A stretch of DNA of 64,000 nucleotides from Pycnopodia helianthoides (GCA_032158295.1 CM063243.1:4782948-4846947); one strand, 5' to 3'; shown: positions 41,335-54,187, numbered from the stretch's first letter. The notes: a model not told the origin generated them from the sequence alone. A program made the numbers and translations.

Positions 41335-44300
41335 TCATCAACTGTAACATATTGTAGACGTGTTAGTTTAATGTTTGATGTTTTTGTAGCCATCGTATAG
41401 TGGGCTGTTTTCGCAGCACTGTACAGTTAATATTCTTTTTTTAGTAAGTACACCATTGTAAGCAAGCACAATCATAAGCATTTTTTTGCGCCATGAAAAT
41501 TTGAGATCTTAGAGCCTTGGTGGTGTAGAGATTTGTTTGGCGTGCGGAAATACGATTGGTTTTGGGAGATACGATTGGTGGTGCGTGGATTCGGAGATCT
41601 GGTTGGTGGGGGGCATACGATTCGGAATCGATAGTGGTATAATTAACACACAACATTTCGAATAGGCCTAGTTAAAGGGACCTGGACACTTGCGCGTGGC
41701 ATGTGGGGTCCTAGAGAGAGGACATTATTGTTCAGGCACGAGCCTGTGAACATGCACTAGAATGTGTTATTATTATTAATACCATTATTATTACTTTGTT
41801 TCTCCATAACTCAGTAACAAATTTACAAATTTCTAAATCTCGCAAATAACAAGAGTATGACAATAAACATGTATAAAAAAATATAAATATGAAATTTAAA
41901 AAAAAGTACCAAACCATACAAAAAAAATGTAGTTGTGGGGAGCACAAAATTGAGGGGGAAAACAATTTTTTATGTAATAAAACAATTACAGACTTTGGGA
42001 TCAAACAAGAAACTAACAATAATAAAATATATGTATACAAACCATTGATATTACAAAAAATGCAATGAAAGGTTGTCTTACAAAACAACTGATGATTATT
42101 TTATTAACATTCCATTAAATTTCACCACTAACATCAGAAAAGATATAATTTATGTGATTTGATTAACTCTTAAAAACATGACCACATTGTTTTTTAATCA
42201 GACGACAAATAACACTATAATTTAACTTTAAAAATAGATGACCATATTGTATTTTAATCAGACAAATTAAAATGATAAATTAACAATTCATGATGAAACA
42301 TGATAACAATATTTCCATTCGATTAATTACTTAAAAAAATTACCTTATAAAAAAGTATGTTCCAATTTTTGTAAAAAAAAAACATGTTTGTATATGTTAT
42401 GTTTGTAGTAGTTTTTAAATTTGACAATCAATAATGTGATAAAGGTAATGTAGTGTCACCTACTAACATGCCATAAATTAAGCGGGTTTTGAATTGAAAT
42501 CCATAAATGTTATTTAATTGCATTACACATTTAACACATTTAACACATCTTATGATTTTTTTGAATATTTTATTCTTCAAATACATAAATGCTGAAGCTA
42601 GTTCTCTTTTCAGTTATGTTTCTAACTTTGAGCTAATCCTATCGTGTTACTTCAGTTCAATTCAAATGATGACAATGTTAACTTAATTTTCATAAATTGA
42701 TTAACATACTACGAAAATTAAAAATATATTTGAATTAAATCATCATTATTAATCTAACTCTAACAAAACTATGTTTGAAATGTGAATAACTACACATTTT
42801 AAAGTACTAACTACAAGTTTTTGAGAACTAACTTAAACTTAATGATGTTAAAAATAACATTGATGAAAAATAGGCCTACACCAAATGTCAAATTGTAATG
42901 TCAGATACAACAAGTGGTTAAGATTTTCCCTCGTTAACAGTATGTTAGTTTGTTTACATAATGTTCATCCAATGAAGTTACTGGTAGTGGTAACGGGTGA
43001 GAAAAAAAAAAACTATTGTTGGGAATTTGGGTCTACTTTCAAGGGCTATGAAAACTGCCCAATTGTATTACATACAGCCACAGTAAAATGTTAATGAGTT
43101 AATAATTAATATTTATGGTACTTGTTTCTAACACTAAGTTGGGTGGTTCTTTAGGGTTCACAGCCTCTTAAATAAGTCAGGCCTACACGTAGATTAACAT
43201 TTTCTTGCCAATTATAATTACTAAATTAAAACAATACAATCGTGAGATGAACTTTACAATTAGTGAGCGTATGACAGGACTCAGGCCTACCTGTAGATTA
43301 ACACTTGACAATTATGATTACTAACAAAAACAAAACAGTGACTAGTGGCAGGCCTACAGGTAGATTAATGATATTTTTTGATCGTATTTGAAACAAGGTG
43401 AAGGGTTAGGGTTAGTTGAAGCGGTAAAAGTGAATGGCTCTTAATTCCATTTCTATTGAAAAGTCCAATTACAGTACATATACATGTAGATTGACTCTTT
43501 TCAGTTAATTATGACTAACAAAACTAATGAAACTATCACCGATGGATTACTTTCAACAGTTCAAAATATATAACGTATATTTTCTTGACAGTCTTCAAAC
43601 GAGACAATTTACTCTTATGTTACATAAATTGTAATAAGTGAATTAAATAAGTAAACAAATAAACAAATAAATAAACAAACAAATAAATAAACAAATAAAT
43701 AAACAAATAAACAATATACTTATTTATTTAAATGTATTTATTTACAGTAACCTTTTAGGTCATGATCTATCTATGAAAAGTTAAAGGTTGAGAATTAACT
43801 GCACAATACTATCTATATATGTTATTTTGTGCACCACTAACAAGATTTTGAAACTTTGTCTTTGTTCACAACAGACTTAACCAAGATGAATTTGAACATT
43901 AATCTTTCCAATTTATGCACCGCATTTAATTGTATCGAAAAATCAGGACGATAGTAAATTATTATTAAGAATTAATTAACTCTACTAAAAAAGGAATAAA
44001 AAACTACATCATGTAAAATTGGGCCATCACGTACAAGCTCGTAGACTCTTGAATAATGTCAGTGAACGAAATATTGTTTGGGTTTTTAAAGACGTGCGCT
44101 GCAGAGATTGAACGTTGATCGCTGCATCTACTGAGCCGTGCGAAAAAGCAGCCTTGCTTCAGACATGTATCATTTAATACTTGAACTGTGATAAGAAAAT
44201 AAAGAAATGGTTATCACAGTTGCATTGACTTTATTTAAATTAGTGTGTTCAAAGGTCAAAATGATCCCACATTTCACTTGGTGATAAATTAACAAGGTTT

Positions 44301-44400
44301 AAATAACTTTGATATAAATAAGCCACTTTTGTTTATTATAAGATATGTGTGTGTAGAAGGGTGATTGTATTAAGGATAACTAAAAATAAGGGGAGGCTAG
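41335..44400. other. AT-rich intergenic stretch
   Basis: No gene recognised. A composite AAAT/AAAC simple repeat (AAATAAACAAATAAATAAAC) runs from about 43640 to 43715. Many short stop-filled frames. Confidence 0.45.
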
Positions 44401-44769
44401 ATGGTGGTAGTGCCCTCTAGCATTGGCCAAATGTATAATTACAGATGCACATCATCCGTTGCAAACACTCAAAGGTTTTCATTCAAAAAATTTGTTTTAA
44501 GCTTGGCGGATGAGGTACAATCAAGGGTGGGTGACCTGTTTGGAGAGTGCAATTGTGAATCAGTTTTACGGGGAATAACGAGTGGTTTTGTATGTCAAAG
44601 CAATAGAAAACGAAAAGACTGTAACATAAGTTTATTTTGTTAATTTTAAGATAACGTAGATCTTACTTTTTCTTGAAAAAAAGATTAATACTTTAGAGAT
44701 GTACAAGACAAATTATTATACAAATTAAGTATCTATGTCATGAACCGTTTAATTAAATCTTGAAATAAA

Positions 44770-44960
44770 GGACCCTTACCCAAGTGGAGTTAAGACATAA
44801 TTGGAGGAAGGGGGGGGGGGCTATTTAATTAATCAAACCCCATTCACTTGAGCATATCATTGATCTTATGGGGGGGGGAGGGCAAGGTTTCTGAGCATAG
44901 GGTCTACTGCCATGCCCATTGCCCCTTGGTTACGCCACTGCCTCTGTTAAATATTTTTAA
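44770..44960 (-). mobile_element. Fragment of a CAGTGGCGTAAC-type element
   Basis: On the minus strand: CAGTGGCGTAACCAAGGGGC followed by a C-rich stretch, like the ends of the elements at 56.6 and 61.7 kb. The other end is not identified. Confidence 0.4.
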
Positions 44961-45120
44961 GTTTTTATTCTTAGTTTTCAATGTGTTAAACTAAAGTGTG
45001 TAGTCTTTAATAGTCTTTATGTTCACTCATGGTAATATGTATGTTTTTTCGTGAAATAAACTTTTTAAATGGACACAGCAGACAATTCTTCATTTTTGTG
45101 TTTCCTTCTTACTCACCCTA

Positions 45121-45209
45121 AGGTCAAAGGTCATAGGTCAAAGGGTGCACTCATTTTATTTTTTGGTTGACCTATCCATCCTAAGGTTTAGGTCATAGGT
45201 CAAAGGGTG
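45121..45209 (+). promoter_or_regulatory. Cluster of AGGTCA half-sites (DR1 type)
   Basis: AGGTCAAAGGTCA at 45121-45133 is a perfect direct repeat spaced by one base. Near copies AGGTCAAAGGGTG follow at 45136 and 45197. They lie in a unit of about 60 bp repeated twice, so duplication rather than selection may explain the cluster. Confidence 0.3.
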
Positions 45210-45289
45210 CGAATTATTATAATTTTTTGGTTGACCTATCCATCCTAAGGTTTATATATAACGTCCGAGCGATTTTTTTCAAGCGGCGA

Positions 45290-45370
45290 TTTAGCCCAGT
45301 GGGCTAGCTCACAGCTCCCAGAATTCTGGAGCTGTGAGCTCGGGGGTTCAAATCCTGGTGGGACCCTTTT
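45290..45370 (+). mobile_element. tRNA-like element with a long hairpin arm
   Basis: The A-box-like TTAGCCCAGTGGGCTAGC is followed by a 35 nt hairpin (AGCTCACAGCTCC at 45306, GGAGCTGTGAGCT at 45328) and a B box GGTTCAAATCC. The ends do not pair into an acceptor stem, so probably a SINE head. Confidence 0.4.
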
Positions 45371-45880
45371 TTACCAGTAAAAAATGATTTTTTTTTAATT
45401 TCTTGAAAAAATCGGTAGGGCTTGAACCTGGTACCTTCAGCTCAGTATGCACTCTCTCTCACCGCTCTGCACTGAGCTTTCATGAAAACTAACGGTTTTT
45501 GACCTGATGAATATTAGAATGGCCAAACTTAGAAAAATTTTCAGAAAAATTTCTGCCTGGCTATACCCTTGGATTTTTGGCTGATCTGAGGGCTGACCAA
45601 GGGCCTTGGAGCTAAGATTGGGGAGTAAAATTTCTAAGTGCTGAGGGCCGGGAGGCTGCTGGGCAGTCAGTCAGCCAGTGGGCTGGGCTGAAGTGGCTGA
45701 AGGCTTGGGATGATGGTAGGGTTGATGGGCTGGAAGTCATCATGCTGGGGTGATGGGTGGCTGTAGACTAAGGGCATGATTAGGCTGGGTGGAGGAATAG
45801 AAACAGGGGAGTGGGTTTGCTGGGTTAGGTGGGTAGAAGTTTATGGGACTTTAATGTATGATGGATTTGATTGAATGTTA

Positions 45881-46505
45881 CGATACAACTATTTTTTAAA
45901 GATATTTATTTAAAGGCATTGATTTTTTATTATTCGTTTGTAATTAATGGATGAACCCACAAAATATATTTAAAGGGTGGTAAAGTTGTATTAAAGGTTT
46001 TGCAATCGATTTTTGCAAATTCAGTTAAAGGGATGGAACTTTGTATATTAAAGTGGTTTTATTTTAAGATATAATTAGAAGGAAGGGTCTTTTTCGATAC
46101 AACTATTTTTTAAAGATATTTATTTAAAGGCATTGATTTTTTATTATTTGTTTGTAATTAATGGATGAACCCACAAAATATATTTAAAGGGTGGTAAAGT
46201 TGTATTAAAGAATTTGCAATCGATTTTTGCAAATTAAGTTAAAGGGATGGAACTTTGTATATTAAAGTGGTTTTATTTTAAGATATAATTAGAAGGAAGG
46301 GTCTTTTTCGATACAACTATTTTTTAAAGATATTTATTTAAAGGCATTGATTTGTTATTATTTGTTTGTAATTAATGGATGAACCCACAAAAGATATTTA
46401 AAGGGTTTGCAATCAATTTTTGCAAATTAAGTTAGACGGATGGAACTTTTTATATTAAAGTGGTTTTATTTTAAGATATAATTTAAAGGAAGGGTCTTTT
46501 TTTTC
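45881..46505. repeat. Tandem repeat, 214 bp unit, 2.9 copies
   Basis: CGATACAACTATTTTTTAAA starts at 45881, 46095 and 46309. Units one and two are nearly identical; the third has an internal deletion of about 30 bp. Confidence 0.95.
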
Positions 46506-46689
46506 GTCTTACAGGTGTAATCAAAATGAAGATTTACTGCTTTAATTTAAAGGCAGGTTACGTTATTATTTTTATGATTTCTTGGTTTGCTTATGTTTTT
46601 TGTTTTATATATTTTTTTATGGGGGGGGGGAAAGGGTACAGTACTTTAAAAAATAAATGTCAACAGTTTGTACTGAAAACATGACTTGG

Positions 46690-47430
46690 TGATAGGTTAG
46701 GGTTGAAGGTATGACTGGGTCATTAGGGTAAGGGTAGAGGGTATGACTGGGTTGTTAAGGTTAAACATTAAAGTATGACTGGGTCGTTAGGGTTGAGGGT
46801 ATGACTGGGTCATTAGGATTAGGGTTGAGAGTATGACTGGATATTAGGGTTATAGGGTTAGGGTTAGGGTTGAGGGTATGACTGGGTTGTTAGGGTTGAG
46901 GGTATGAATGGGTTGTTAGGGTTAGGTTTGAGGGTATGACTGGGTCGTTAGGGTTAGGGTCGCTGGTATGATTTGGTCATTAGGGTTAGGGTTAGGGTTG
47001 AGGGTATATAACTGGTTGTTAGGGTTGAGGGTATGACTGGGTCGTTAGGGTTGGGTTATGAATGGGTCGTTACGGTTCGGGTGAGGTTATGACTGGTGTC
47101 GTTAGGATTAGGATTTGACTGGTCGTTAGGGTTGAGGGTATATCTGATTTGTAGGGTTATGACAGTCATTAGGGTTAGGGTTATGGTTTAGGGTATGACA
47201 GGGTCGTTAGGGTTAGGGTTAGGGTTGAGGGTATGATTGGGTCATTAGGGTTAGGGTTAGGGTTTAGGGTAAGACAGGGTCGTTAGGGTTAGGGTTTATT
47301 GACTGGGTCGTTTAGGGTTAGGGTTAGGGTTGAGGGTATGATTGGGTCATTAGGGTTAGGATTTAGGGTATGACTGGTTTGTTAGGGTTAGGGTTGAGGG
47401 TATGACTGGGACATTAGGGTTAGGGTTGAA
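46690..47430. repeat. Interstitial telomere-like array (TTAGGG) with a longer composite unit
   Basis: Dozens of TTAGGG and GTTAGGGTT words alternate with GAGGGTATGACTGGGTCGTT, making a composite unit of roughly 30-45 bp over 740 bp. The exact telomere word is interrupted throughout. Confidence 0.9.
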
Positions 47431-47739
47431 TATGTATAAATAGAGGGATTATTTTTTAAACACTGAAGGGAACAAAAGACCTTTTGTTACTTTTCTGAAA
47501 ATGATTGAGCATGTATAGACCTATACCATCGGAATACATCATTGCATGGGACCAGTCTATTTTGTATTTGCGCAAGGCTGGATTTCTTCACGTGAGTTTT
47601 TTGCAGGGGAGGGTCAAATCAGTTGGGTAGGTTCTAGCCCAAAGGTTTTTTCAAATAAAAAAGCTATTTTTCAAACTTTTCTCAACTGAAAGTATATAGT
47701 ATTTAAGTTATATGCTCGATGTCTGGTTTAGTACATTAC

Positions 47740-48375
47740 ATATCGTCACCTTTTTCACGAAGCGGCAATTCTGACAAAAAATGTACATTTTGGCAAACCG
47801 ATGTTTTTACATATTTTAAACGTTACTATTGACATCAACATTTTCCCCAAGTTTCAAGTGATAAAACGTTATACTTTTTAATTACACAAATTAGCACAAG
47901 GATAATTTTACCAAACTATAAGTTTTTCGTTTTCACGAACAGACAAATTTAGATTTGCCATTCGTTACATTGAAGTACATAGCGCTGGCACGGTGCCAAA
48001 AACGACTACTCTGCGTTTTAAGTTTTCACGAAGGGACAATTTGTATGACCTATATAAATTTTCGTTTTCCGAACAGATGCATTGGTTCGTACACGACGCG
48101 CACACGACGCACTTCACACACACACCTCGTTTTGCAGTTTTCACGAACAGACAATTGTGTTAAACAGTTAATTACACGTTAATTAAACCAACTGTAATTA
48201 AAATAGCAAAATATTTGCATGATTTAAGATCTCCACTTTCATGCTTGAAAAATTTCAACGTTTCAATGACAAAAAGTGATTTCAAAAATAGTGTAACTTC
48301 AAACGGGGTTTTCTCCAAACATGAACGTTTTGTTGAATGGCCTAAATTGTCTCTTCGTGAAAACGTTGACGATAT
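47740..48375. mobile_element. Inverted-repeat element with internal copies of its terminal motif
   Basis: The left end ATATCGTCACCTTTTTCACG continues into AAGCGGCAATT; the right end is its inverted counterpart (AAATTGTCTCTTCGTGAAAA, then CGTTGACGATAT). The motif GTTTTCACGAACAGACAATT also occurs inside in direct orientation near 47929, 48021, 48061 (weak) and 48136. No transposase. Confidence 0.65.
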
Positions 48376-49781
48376 ACAAACATAGCACTTAAAGTAAGGG
48401 AATTTAAGAGATTTCTTGCTTTCTATAGAATCATTTTATTTGACAACTCCAACTCAAAATAATATTACATAATGTAAACAATGTAATTTCAATATTATCA
48501 GCATAAGAACAAACATTTTTGTAAAATACTGTAATTGAACTAGCCTGAAAAAGAAAAAACCCTCTTAAATAGTTTGAATGGTGACCTTTCTGCACTATTT
48601 TGACACTTCTATTTGGATGAATAATTTTTACCATTACATTTTTTAATCAATAATTTACACTGCTACTCTGAGGAAACTTCATCATTAGTCTGGATGCATT
48701 TTCACAAGTTTACCCCCCAAACCCCAAATCACAATAATTGTTTTAACACAGATTATGTGCTAGTTATGCTTTTTCCATTTTGTGTATGTTTCTCTTGCAC
48801 ATGGTAACATACAGAGATTAATATTTGTTAGGACTATTGATTCTGGTGTAAAATTTCAAAAAATATGCTTTAAGGTATTTTAAAGGAAATTACTTTTTCA
48901 AGCGGCAAAACAAAAATAAAAACATGTTCAATGTCCTGCCCTTTTTTTTAAATGGCCGCCCGACACATTTTTTAAAGACAACCGGCATTCTTTTTTTCTA
49001 GATTGTTTACCGTTTTTGTTGTTGTGTGTTTTTGCTGAAGTCTAAAAATATGATCTTATTAAGGTATCTTAATAAGATTGTTAAATTATTATTATTTTTT
49101 TTCGTAAAAATAAAAAAAGAAAAAAAGAAGGCGGCCTCCAAAAAGGAAGCGGGCGGGGACGCTAAACATGTTTTAAATTTTATTTGGCCTTACTTCAATC
49201 AACTCAACCTATAAAAGTGTCATCTAGTAAAGAATTAATATCAAGAAATAATAACAATGATGTTTTTTCTTAAGAGATGTTGTGCATACTTATGGTTTTC
49301 ATTTTGGTCGATCAAAATTTGACCTGCAATCTAGCAAAACTCAAATCTTCTTGACATTAGAAAAGGTCAACAATTGACCCCAGGGACCGATATAAATACA
49401 AGAATTCAACCGTTTTGTATTTGGGTCAAAGGTTAGGGTTTTCCCAGAGCCAGTCACAATTAAGACTAAAGGAAATCTTTTTCACAAAAAGGTAAGCTTT
49501 TGAATTAAAAAGAAATGATCTTTGTCCATCAAGTATAATACCTCTGATGTCCAGAACAGTAAATGCAGAGAACGATGAGCACTTATTATATTTCATGAAG
49601 TAAAATAAGTGCACCTTGCAAGTAGTATAACTTTAAGAAAATGTTAATCATCTTGGTCAAAGTAGTCTAAAGCAAGCCAAACCCATGCTGGTACTACTCC
49701 CACTATACTTCTGAGATATGTAGGGTCATTATACCCCCCCCCTCCCACCACCGAGAACCAGTTTGTTTTCCAGCTTGCCCA
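48376..49781. other. Intergenic, nothing firm
   Basis: One small palindrome (ATCTTATTAAG, 4 nt, CTTAATAAGAT) at 49053-49078. No gene or mobile element recognised. Confidence 0.4.
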
Positions 49782-49976
49782 GGGCCCAATTTCATAAAGC
49801 TGTTAAGCAGAAAATACTGCTTGACAAATTTCTTTGCTAAGCAAAAAATTTGGTGGGGCACCAGTCACAACAACGCAAACTAAATGTAATTTTGGCTGGT
49901 AATCTGTTTCTGCTAAGCCATACTTTTTTTGTGCTTACCAAGTTTTTGTGCTGACAGGTTTTATGAAATTGGGCCC
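49782..49976 (+). mobile_element. MITE with GGGCCCAATTTC ends
   Basis: GGGCCCAATTTCATAAAGC to TTTTATGAAATTGGGCCC, 195 bp, internal words as in the other copies. Confidence 0.9.
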
Positions 49977-50544
49977 AGATCTCCAACTTGAATTTAAAGT
50001 GTGCATATTGTGTGCTTGCTTGCAAATGGTACACTTACTTTTTACAGGAATATTTACTTAATTAATAAATCCCTTAAATGTGTTACATCCCCTGAGTATA
50101 TACAAATGTTGGGTAGGTGGTACCGATGACTGTTCCACACAATATCCAACATACATTAAAAATATTTTCTGTGCATTTACAATGATTTTTTATATATAAA
50201 TGCCCCCCCCCCCCATCTTAGATATGTGGAATGGTCTTGTCTGGGATGTCAGGGAATTTGAGTCCCACAGGTCATTACACTTTGGAGATTATGCCAACTT
50301 AATCAATGTGTGGAGCACATCTAGCCTGTCCACCTGTCCCTCAATATAAGATTGCATCAGGGATATACCTGACATCATTAATTAACATGTTGATTGGTTG
50401 TTCATCCATGATTCCTTGATGTTATTTAAGCGGATCGCACAAACAAATCATTTAAATGTATAATGTCTTTTGCATTGTGTACAAAGGAAGGTTATCTAAA
50501 AAGACAAGACATCTTATCAGAAGACCATTCATGTTTGATATTAC

Positions 50545-50973
50545 TTATAACACCCCTTCCTTTGATTCTATCTGTTGATTGGCAGAGAGCGTGTCACATG
50601 GTGTTGTGTATTTTTACTCTTGTACATGTTCACCGACCAAACGAACTATTCAACGAACTATTCAACGATAGCCTAGCAACCGATGTACTATTGCATGGAT
50701 ACCCCTGGTACCCCGACCACATTGACTACCATTGATTTAAACGAGCTGCTTGACAACCTTGAACCCGGTGTAATGAACAAAATATGTGCATTTGAAATAC
50801 GGTTTAGAGAACGAACGTAACAGCAGTAGTCTGGTACCCTCTTATTTTGACAAAAATTCGGTATTTCAACGTAAGAGTTTACAGTTCTCGTTTTACGATT
50901 GATTGCCATGTACGTAAGTGTGAATAAATTTTATTAAAGTATACAGATAGAATCAAAGGAAGAGGTGTTATAA
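50545..50973. mobile_element. Element bounded by 30 bp inverted repeats
   Basis: TTATAACACCCCTTCCTTTG continuing to ATTCTATCTG (50545-50574) is inverted with one mismatch at 50944-50973. The 369 bp between them hold a 90-codon frame opening MSFALCTKEGYLKRQDILSE (50463-50735) and an AATAAA near the right arm, but no recognised domain. Confidence 0.6.
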
Positions 50974-50975
50974 AA

Positions 50976-51136
50976 CAAATATTGACTGCTTTGTCTCGTG
51001 GCGTAGTAAAACTAGTCACTCTCGGTGATCCTGGAGCCTCCTATCTTCCCTTGGCTTCGCCTCGGGAAGAAAGGCTGCTCTGGGGATCACCTCGAGTGAC
51101 TAGTTTTACTACGCCACTCGAAGCAGTCAATATTTG
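50976..51136. mobile_element. Hairpin element, arms of about 55 bp
   Basis: CAAATATTGACTGCTT and GGCGTAGTAAAACTAGTCAC at the left are inverted at the right (GTGACTAGTTTTACTACGCC, GCAGTCAATATTTG). The loop contains a second hairpin (TCTTCCC, GGGAAGA). It abuts the right arm of 50545-50973 within 3 bp. Confidence 0.8.
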
Positions 51137-52090
51137 TATAGTAATTGAACACCATGTGTCTATAAATTTTACCTTGTTACCTTGTGTGCAGTGCAGGCAT
51201 CTAACTTTGTTCATTGCTGGATCTCATTTTAAGCTTTACTAGTTCTGTAAAAGCAAAATTTCAGTTCTTGATTTTAAAACGAAAACATTCAGTGATTCAA
51301 ATAATTTCATGACCTTTTTTTCTCCCCCCTTAGTATGCCCCATTTTCAAAAGGAGAACCCAAATACTGAACCCGAGTTTTTAGCAGACTGAATTTAGATT
51401 AAAGAGGATGGGCCATGGTGATTGAAGTTGACGTTATTTTTTAGCTTTCTGCTTTCTATAATTTATTGCATCTTTTGTAACATTACATTAAGAAAAGAAG
51501 TGATATTTGCAGGGAGTTTTTACTCCTTTCACTAGCCCGCCGCCTAAATTTATCAAAATCCCGTAAATGAGGGCAGCAAACAAAACATGACATCACTATA
51601 CGTACTGAATCCCCGGATGGTCTGTACTGAGCAATGCTTCAATGAGTAACAACAAACAGCCGTTTGACAGAGGGGTACGTACTGCGACATCACTATTCTT
51701 TAGAATTTTTTGAGACAGATTTCTGGCACCGACTGCTGTTGTTTTGATTTTGCCTGAAGGCGGGGGTGAAAAGAGGCTTGGAAACTGCGCTGTAAACGAA
51801 TAACCATTTAATCTATAACTCTGTCACAGTGTTTTCTTGGTAGTAAAGGTGTATTTCGGAATGTAACATTTTTGTTTTAAGAGTGACCTCTAGCGTGGCC
51901 CAACCTCTTTAAACTAGTTCACGAGGATAAGGCGTGTTGCATGCAAATGTTTTCTGGACCAGTTTACAGCTGACGTTTTTTAACATCCCGAACGGAGTGG
52001 CCTCAATTGTTTTGGCAGACACTCGGACCAGAGCCATGCATTGAGAGAGTTGCCACTTGCGTTTAGAAGCAATCTTCAGTCCGAACACTA

Positions 52091-52425
52091 CGCATGTTGA
52101 ACACAGTGTGCCAGACCAGACTGCACAACGGGTCGTGCTGCATTAGTGGACCGAACATGGCATCCAGCAACCACGTGACTGCACAAAACTGGTCCCTCTA
52201 TGTCGCAATTCTCTCAATACACAGCTCTGATCAAACGGCTGACATGTATATTCCCCGCATGTTGAACACGTCGTGCCAGACCAGACTGCACATTGGGTTG
52301 AGTTGCATTAGTGGACCGAACATGGCATCCAGCAATCACGTGACTGCACAAAAACTGGTCCTTCTATGTCGCAATTCTCTCAATACACAGCTCTGATCAA
52401 ACGGCTGACATGTATATTTCCTGCA
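52091..52425. repeat. Tandem duplication, 165 bp unit
   Basis: CGCATGTTGAACAC starts at 52091 and 52256; the copies are about 95 percent alike. 165 is divisible by three, so a plus frame stays open (MLNTVCQTRLHNGSCCISGP twice). No known domain. Confidence 0.92.
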
Positions 52426-52999
52426 ACATTCCATTGTGTAATGCTACACTTCATTTACCACCCCCCCTGTACAAAGAGGGACAGAAAGTACTGGAATTCC
52501 TTTTTCTTGGGTTAACGGGTAATCCCCGATTTCAAGACCTTCGTCCTTTTGTTACAAAATTTTGGCATAAAAGAATGGACAGGCTGCCGTCATCTTTTAT
52601 CATTGTATTTGGCTCAATTGGAGGCAAGTTCGAGCCTTCTCAGATTACCGTGGCAGATTTTCGACCACGGCTTTTGGTCAAGACTTTGTGATTCACTGTG
52701 AACGCATACTCCTATTTTCTCAACAAGAGAACAATAAAATCCTGGTGCTTGTTATATTATGAGAACCTTTGTTGTCTTTCTTTTGTCGAGTCGAGGTTTC
52801 ATTGTGACAATGACATTTTCAGAGGAAAATGATTACTATGGAAACTCTAAAGAGTTCCAAGAAATTATACCATGCAGGGGCATAAAAATTTGTTGGGAAT
52901 ACCGACCCAAAGTGGTAAAATAATTATTTAGTTGTTTTTTTTGTAAGACAAAACACTCCACTGAATACCATTTGTGTTTGTATCAATCACTCTTGCCGA

Positions 53000-54110
53000 C
53001 AATGTTTTTGATAAAGTGGAAATCAGATGTTTGATTGCCCCAAAACCATTTCTTTGCCCCTCACCTCACTTGCTGCCCCCTCCCCCACCCCTCATTAAGT
53101 TGAACTACCAAGGGAATTTGAAAGTGATACTAAGTTTGAATGATGGAAACTTAAGGACAGATTTATGAACTATACCAACTGTTTGAATGTTCAGGAGTTT
53201 CCCTTACCTTTTATAAAGGAGAGAGCAGTTCATTTACCAGACTCAATGTACATTGTCAGGAAGTGTATGTACTACATGTCTCTGACATCTACTTGGTTGA
53301 TTAGTAGATCTCTGTAGAGGTGACAATCCTCGCTGTTTTCTTGCAAACAAAGAACACAATCATGCTTCATTTTAGCTTTGATATACTTATAAATAATGAA
53401 ACACAAGGGTATAGTTTGAGGTCACCCTTTTCCCTTGTGCACAGCCACAATCATGGGTACACATTTTTTTCGTGTCCATGTTATGAACTACAGTTTGAAA
53501 ACCAGTGACAGTTAATTTCAATGTTGTTTGTACATTAATTAATCAGCGCTGTGTGAATGAAGAGTAGAAAGTACTTGAGTTTGTCAAATACAAGATCTGC
53601 AAAGAGTTACTCAATATTTATGTGTTGTTCATTTGGTGTCTTTGTAACAAAAAGTGTACCCATGATTGTGGCTGTGCACCCTTTCATTTAATTAGTGTCC
53701 CACTTTTAGCGATGTATTGTGAGCCAAGTGTCATGGTCTTGCTCGTGGTAATGTAAAAAGTATTTTTCCTTGGTTAAGCAATGCAATAAAAAATGTGGTT
53801 TTGTGCAGAGTAACTTTTGACAAATGTTCAAGTTGGATAGAAAAACTATCTAGTACAAACTGTGCTTTCAAATAATGAGGTTGAACATCAAGGCTTACAC
53901 CTTGGTCAGTTTGGCTAGAATGAATCAAATATTACTGTTACTCAAAAATTTTTTCCAAACAACATACTGTACACAGATGTATACGAATTGGAATGCTACA
54001 AGAACAGTTCTGATATAAACTTGTACACTAGAGCAATGATAGACATTCTTGAAAATTACTAGAGAGCTCAATTTGGGACTTGTTGGAAATAATATTTTAT
54101 TTCACTTTTT
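53000..54110. other. Intergenic, nothing recognised
   Basis: Single-copy-looking DNA. AATCATGGGTACAC at 53449 and its inverse GTGTACCCATGATT at 53656 form a distant inverted pair of about 22 bp with flanks (GTGCACAGCCACAATCATGG). No gene seen. Confidence 0.4.
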
Positions 54111-54120
54111 AGGAATTTAC

Positions 54121-54187
54121 CTTTCAATGGAGAATGCTTGCAGCTCCTTGTTGATGGGTAGATCTCTTTGGAAGATGGTAAGCCTCA
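54121..54187 (-). other. Exon-like module F (67 nt, inverted copy)
   Basis: On the minus strand GTGTTGCAG precedes and GTAAAT follows. The module A frame is open: RLTIFQRDLPINKELQAFSI. Relative to module E the middle third is missing. The flank up to about 54.6 kb also resembles the 39 kb unit. Confidence 0.4.

Noticed and set aside
46690..47430. A true chromosome end
   Set aside because: The TTAGGG words are interrupted and unique-looking DNA continues on both sides.
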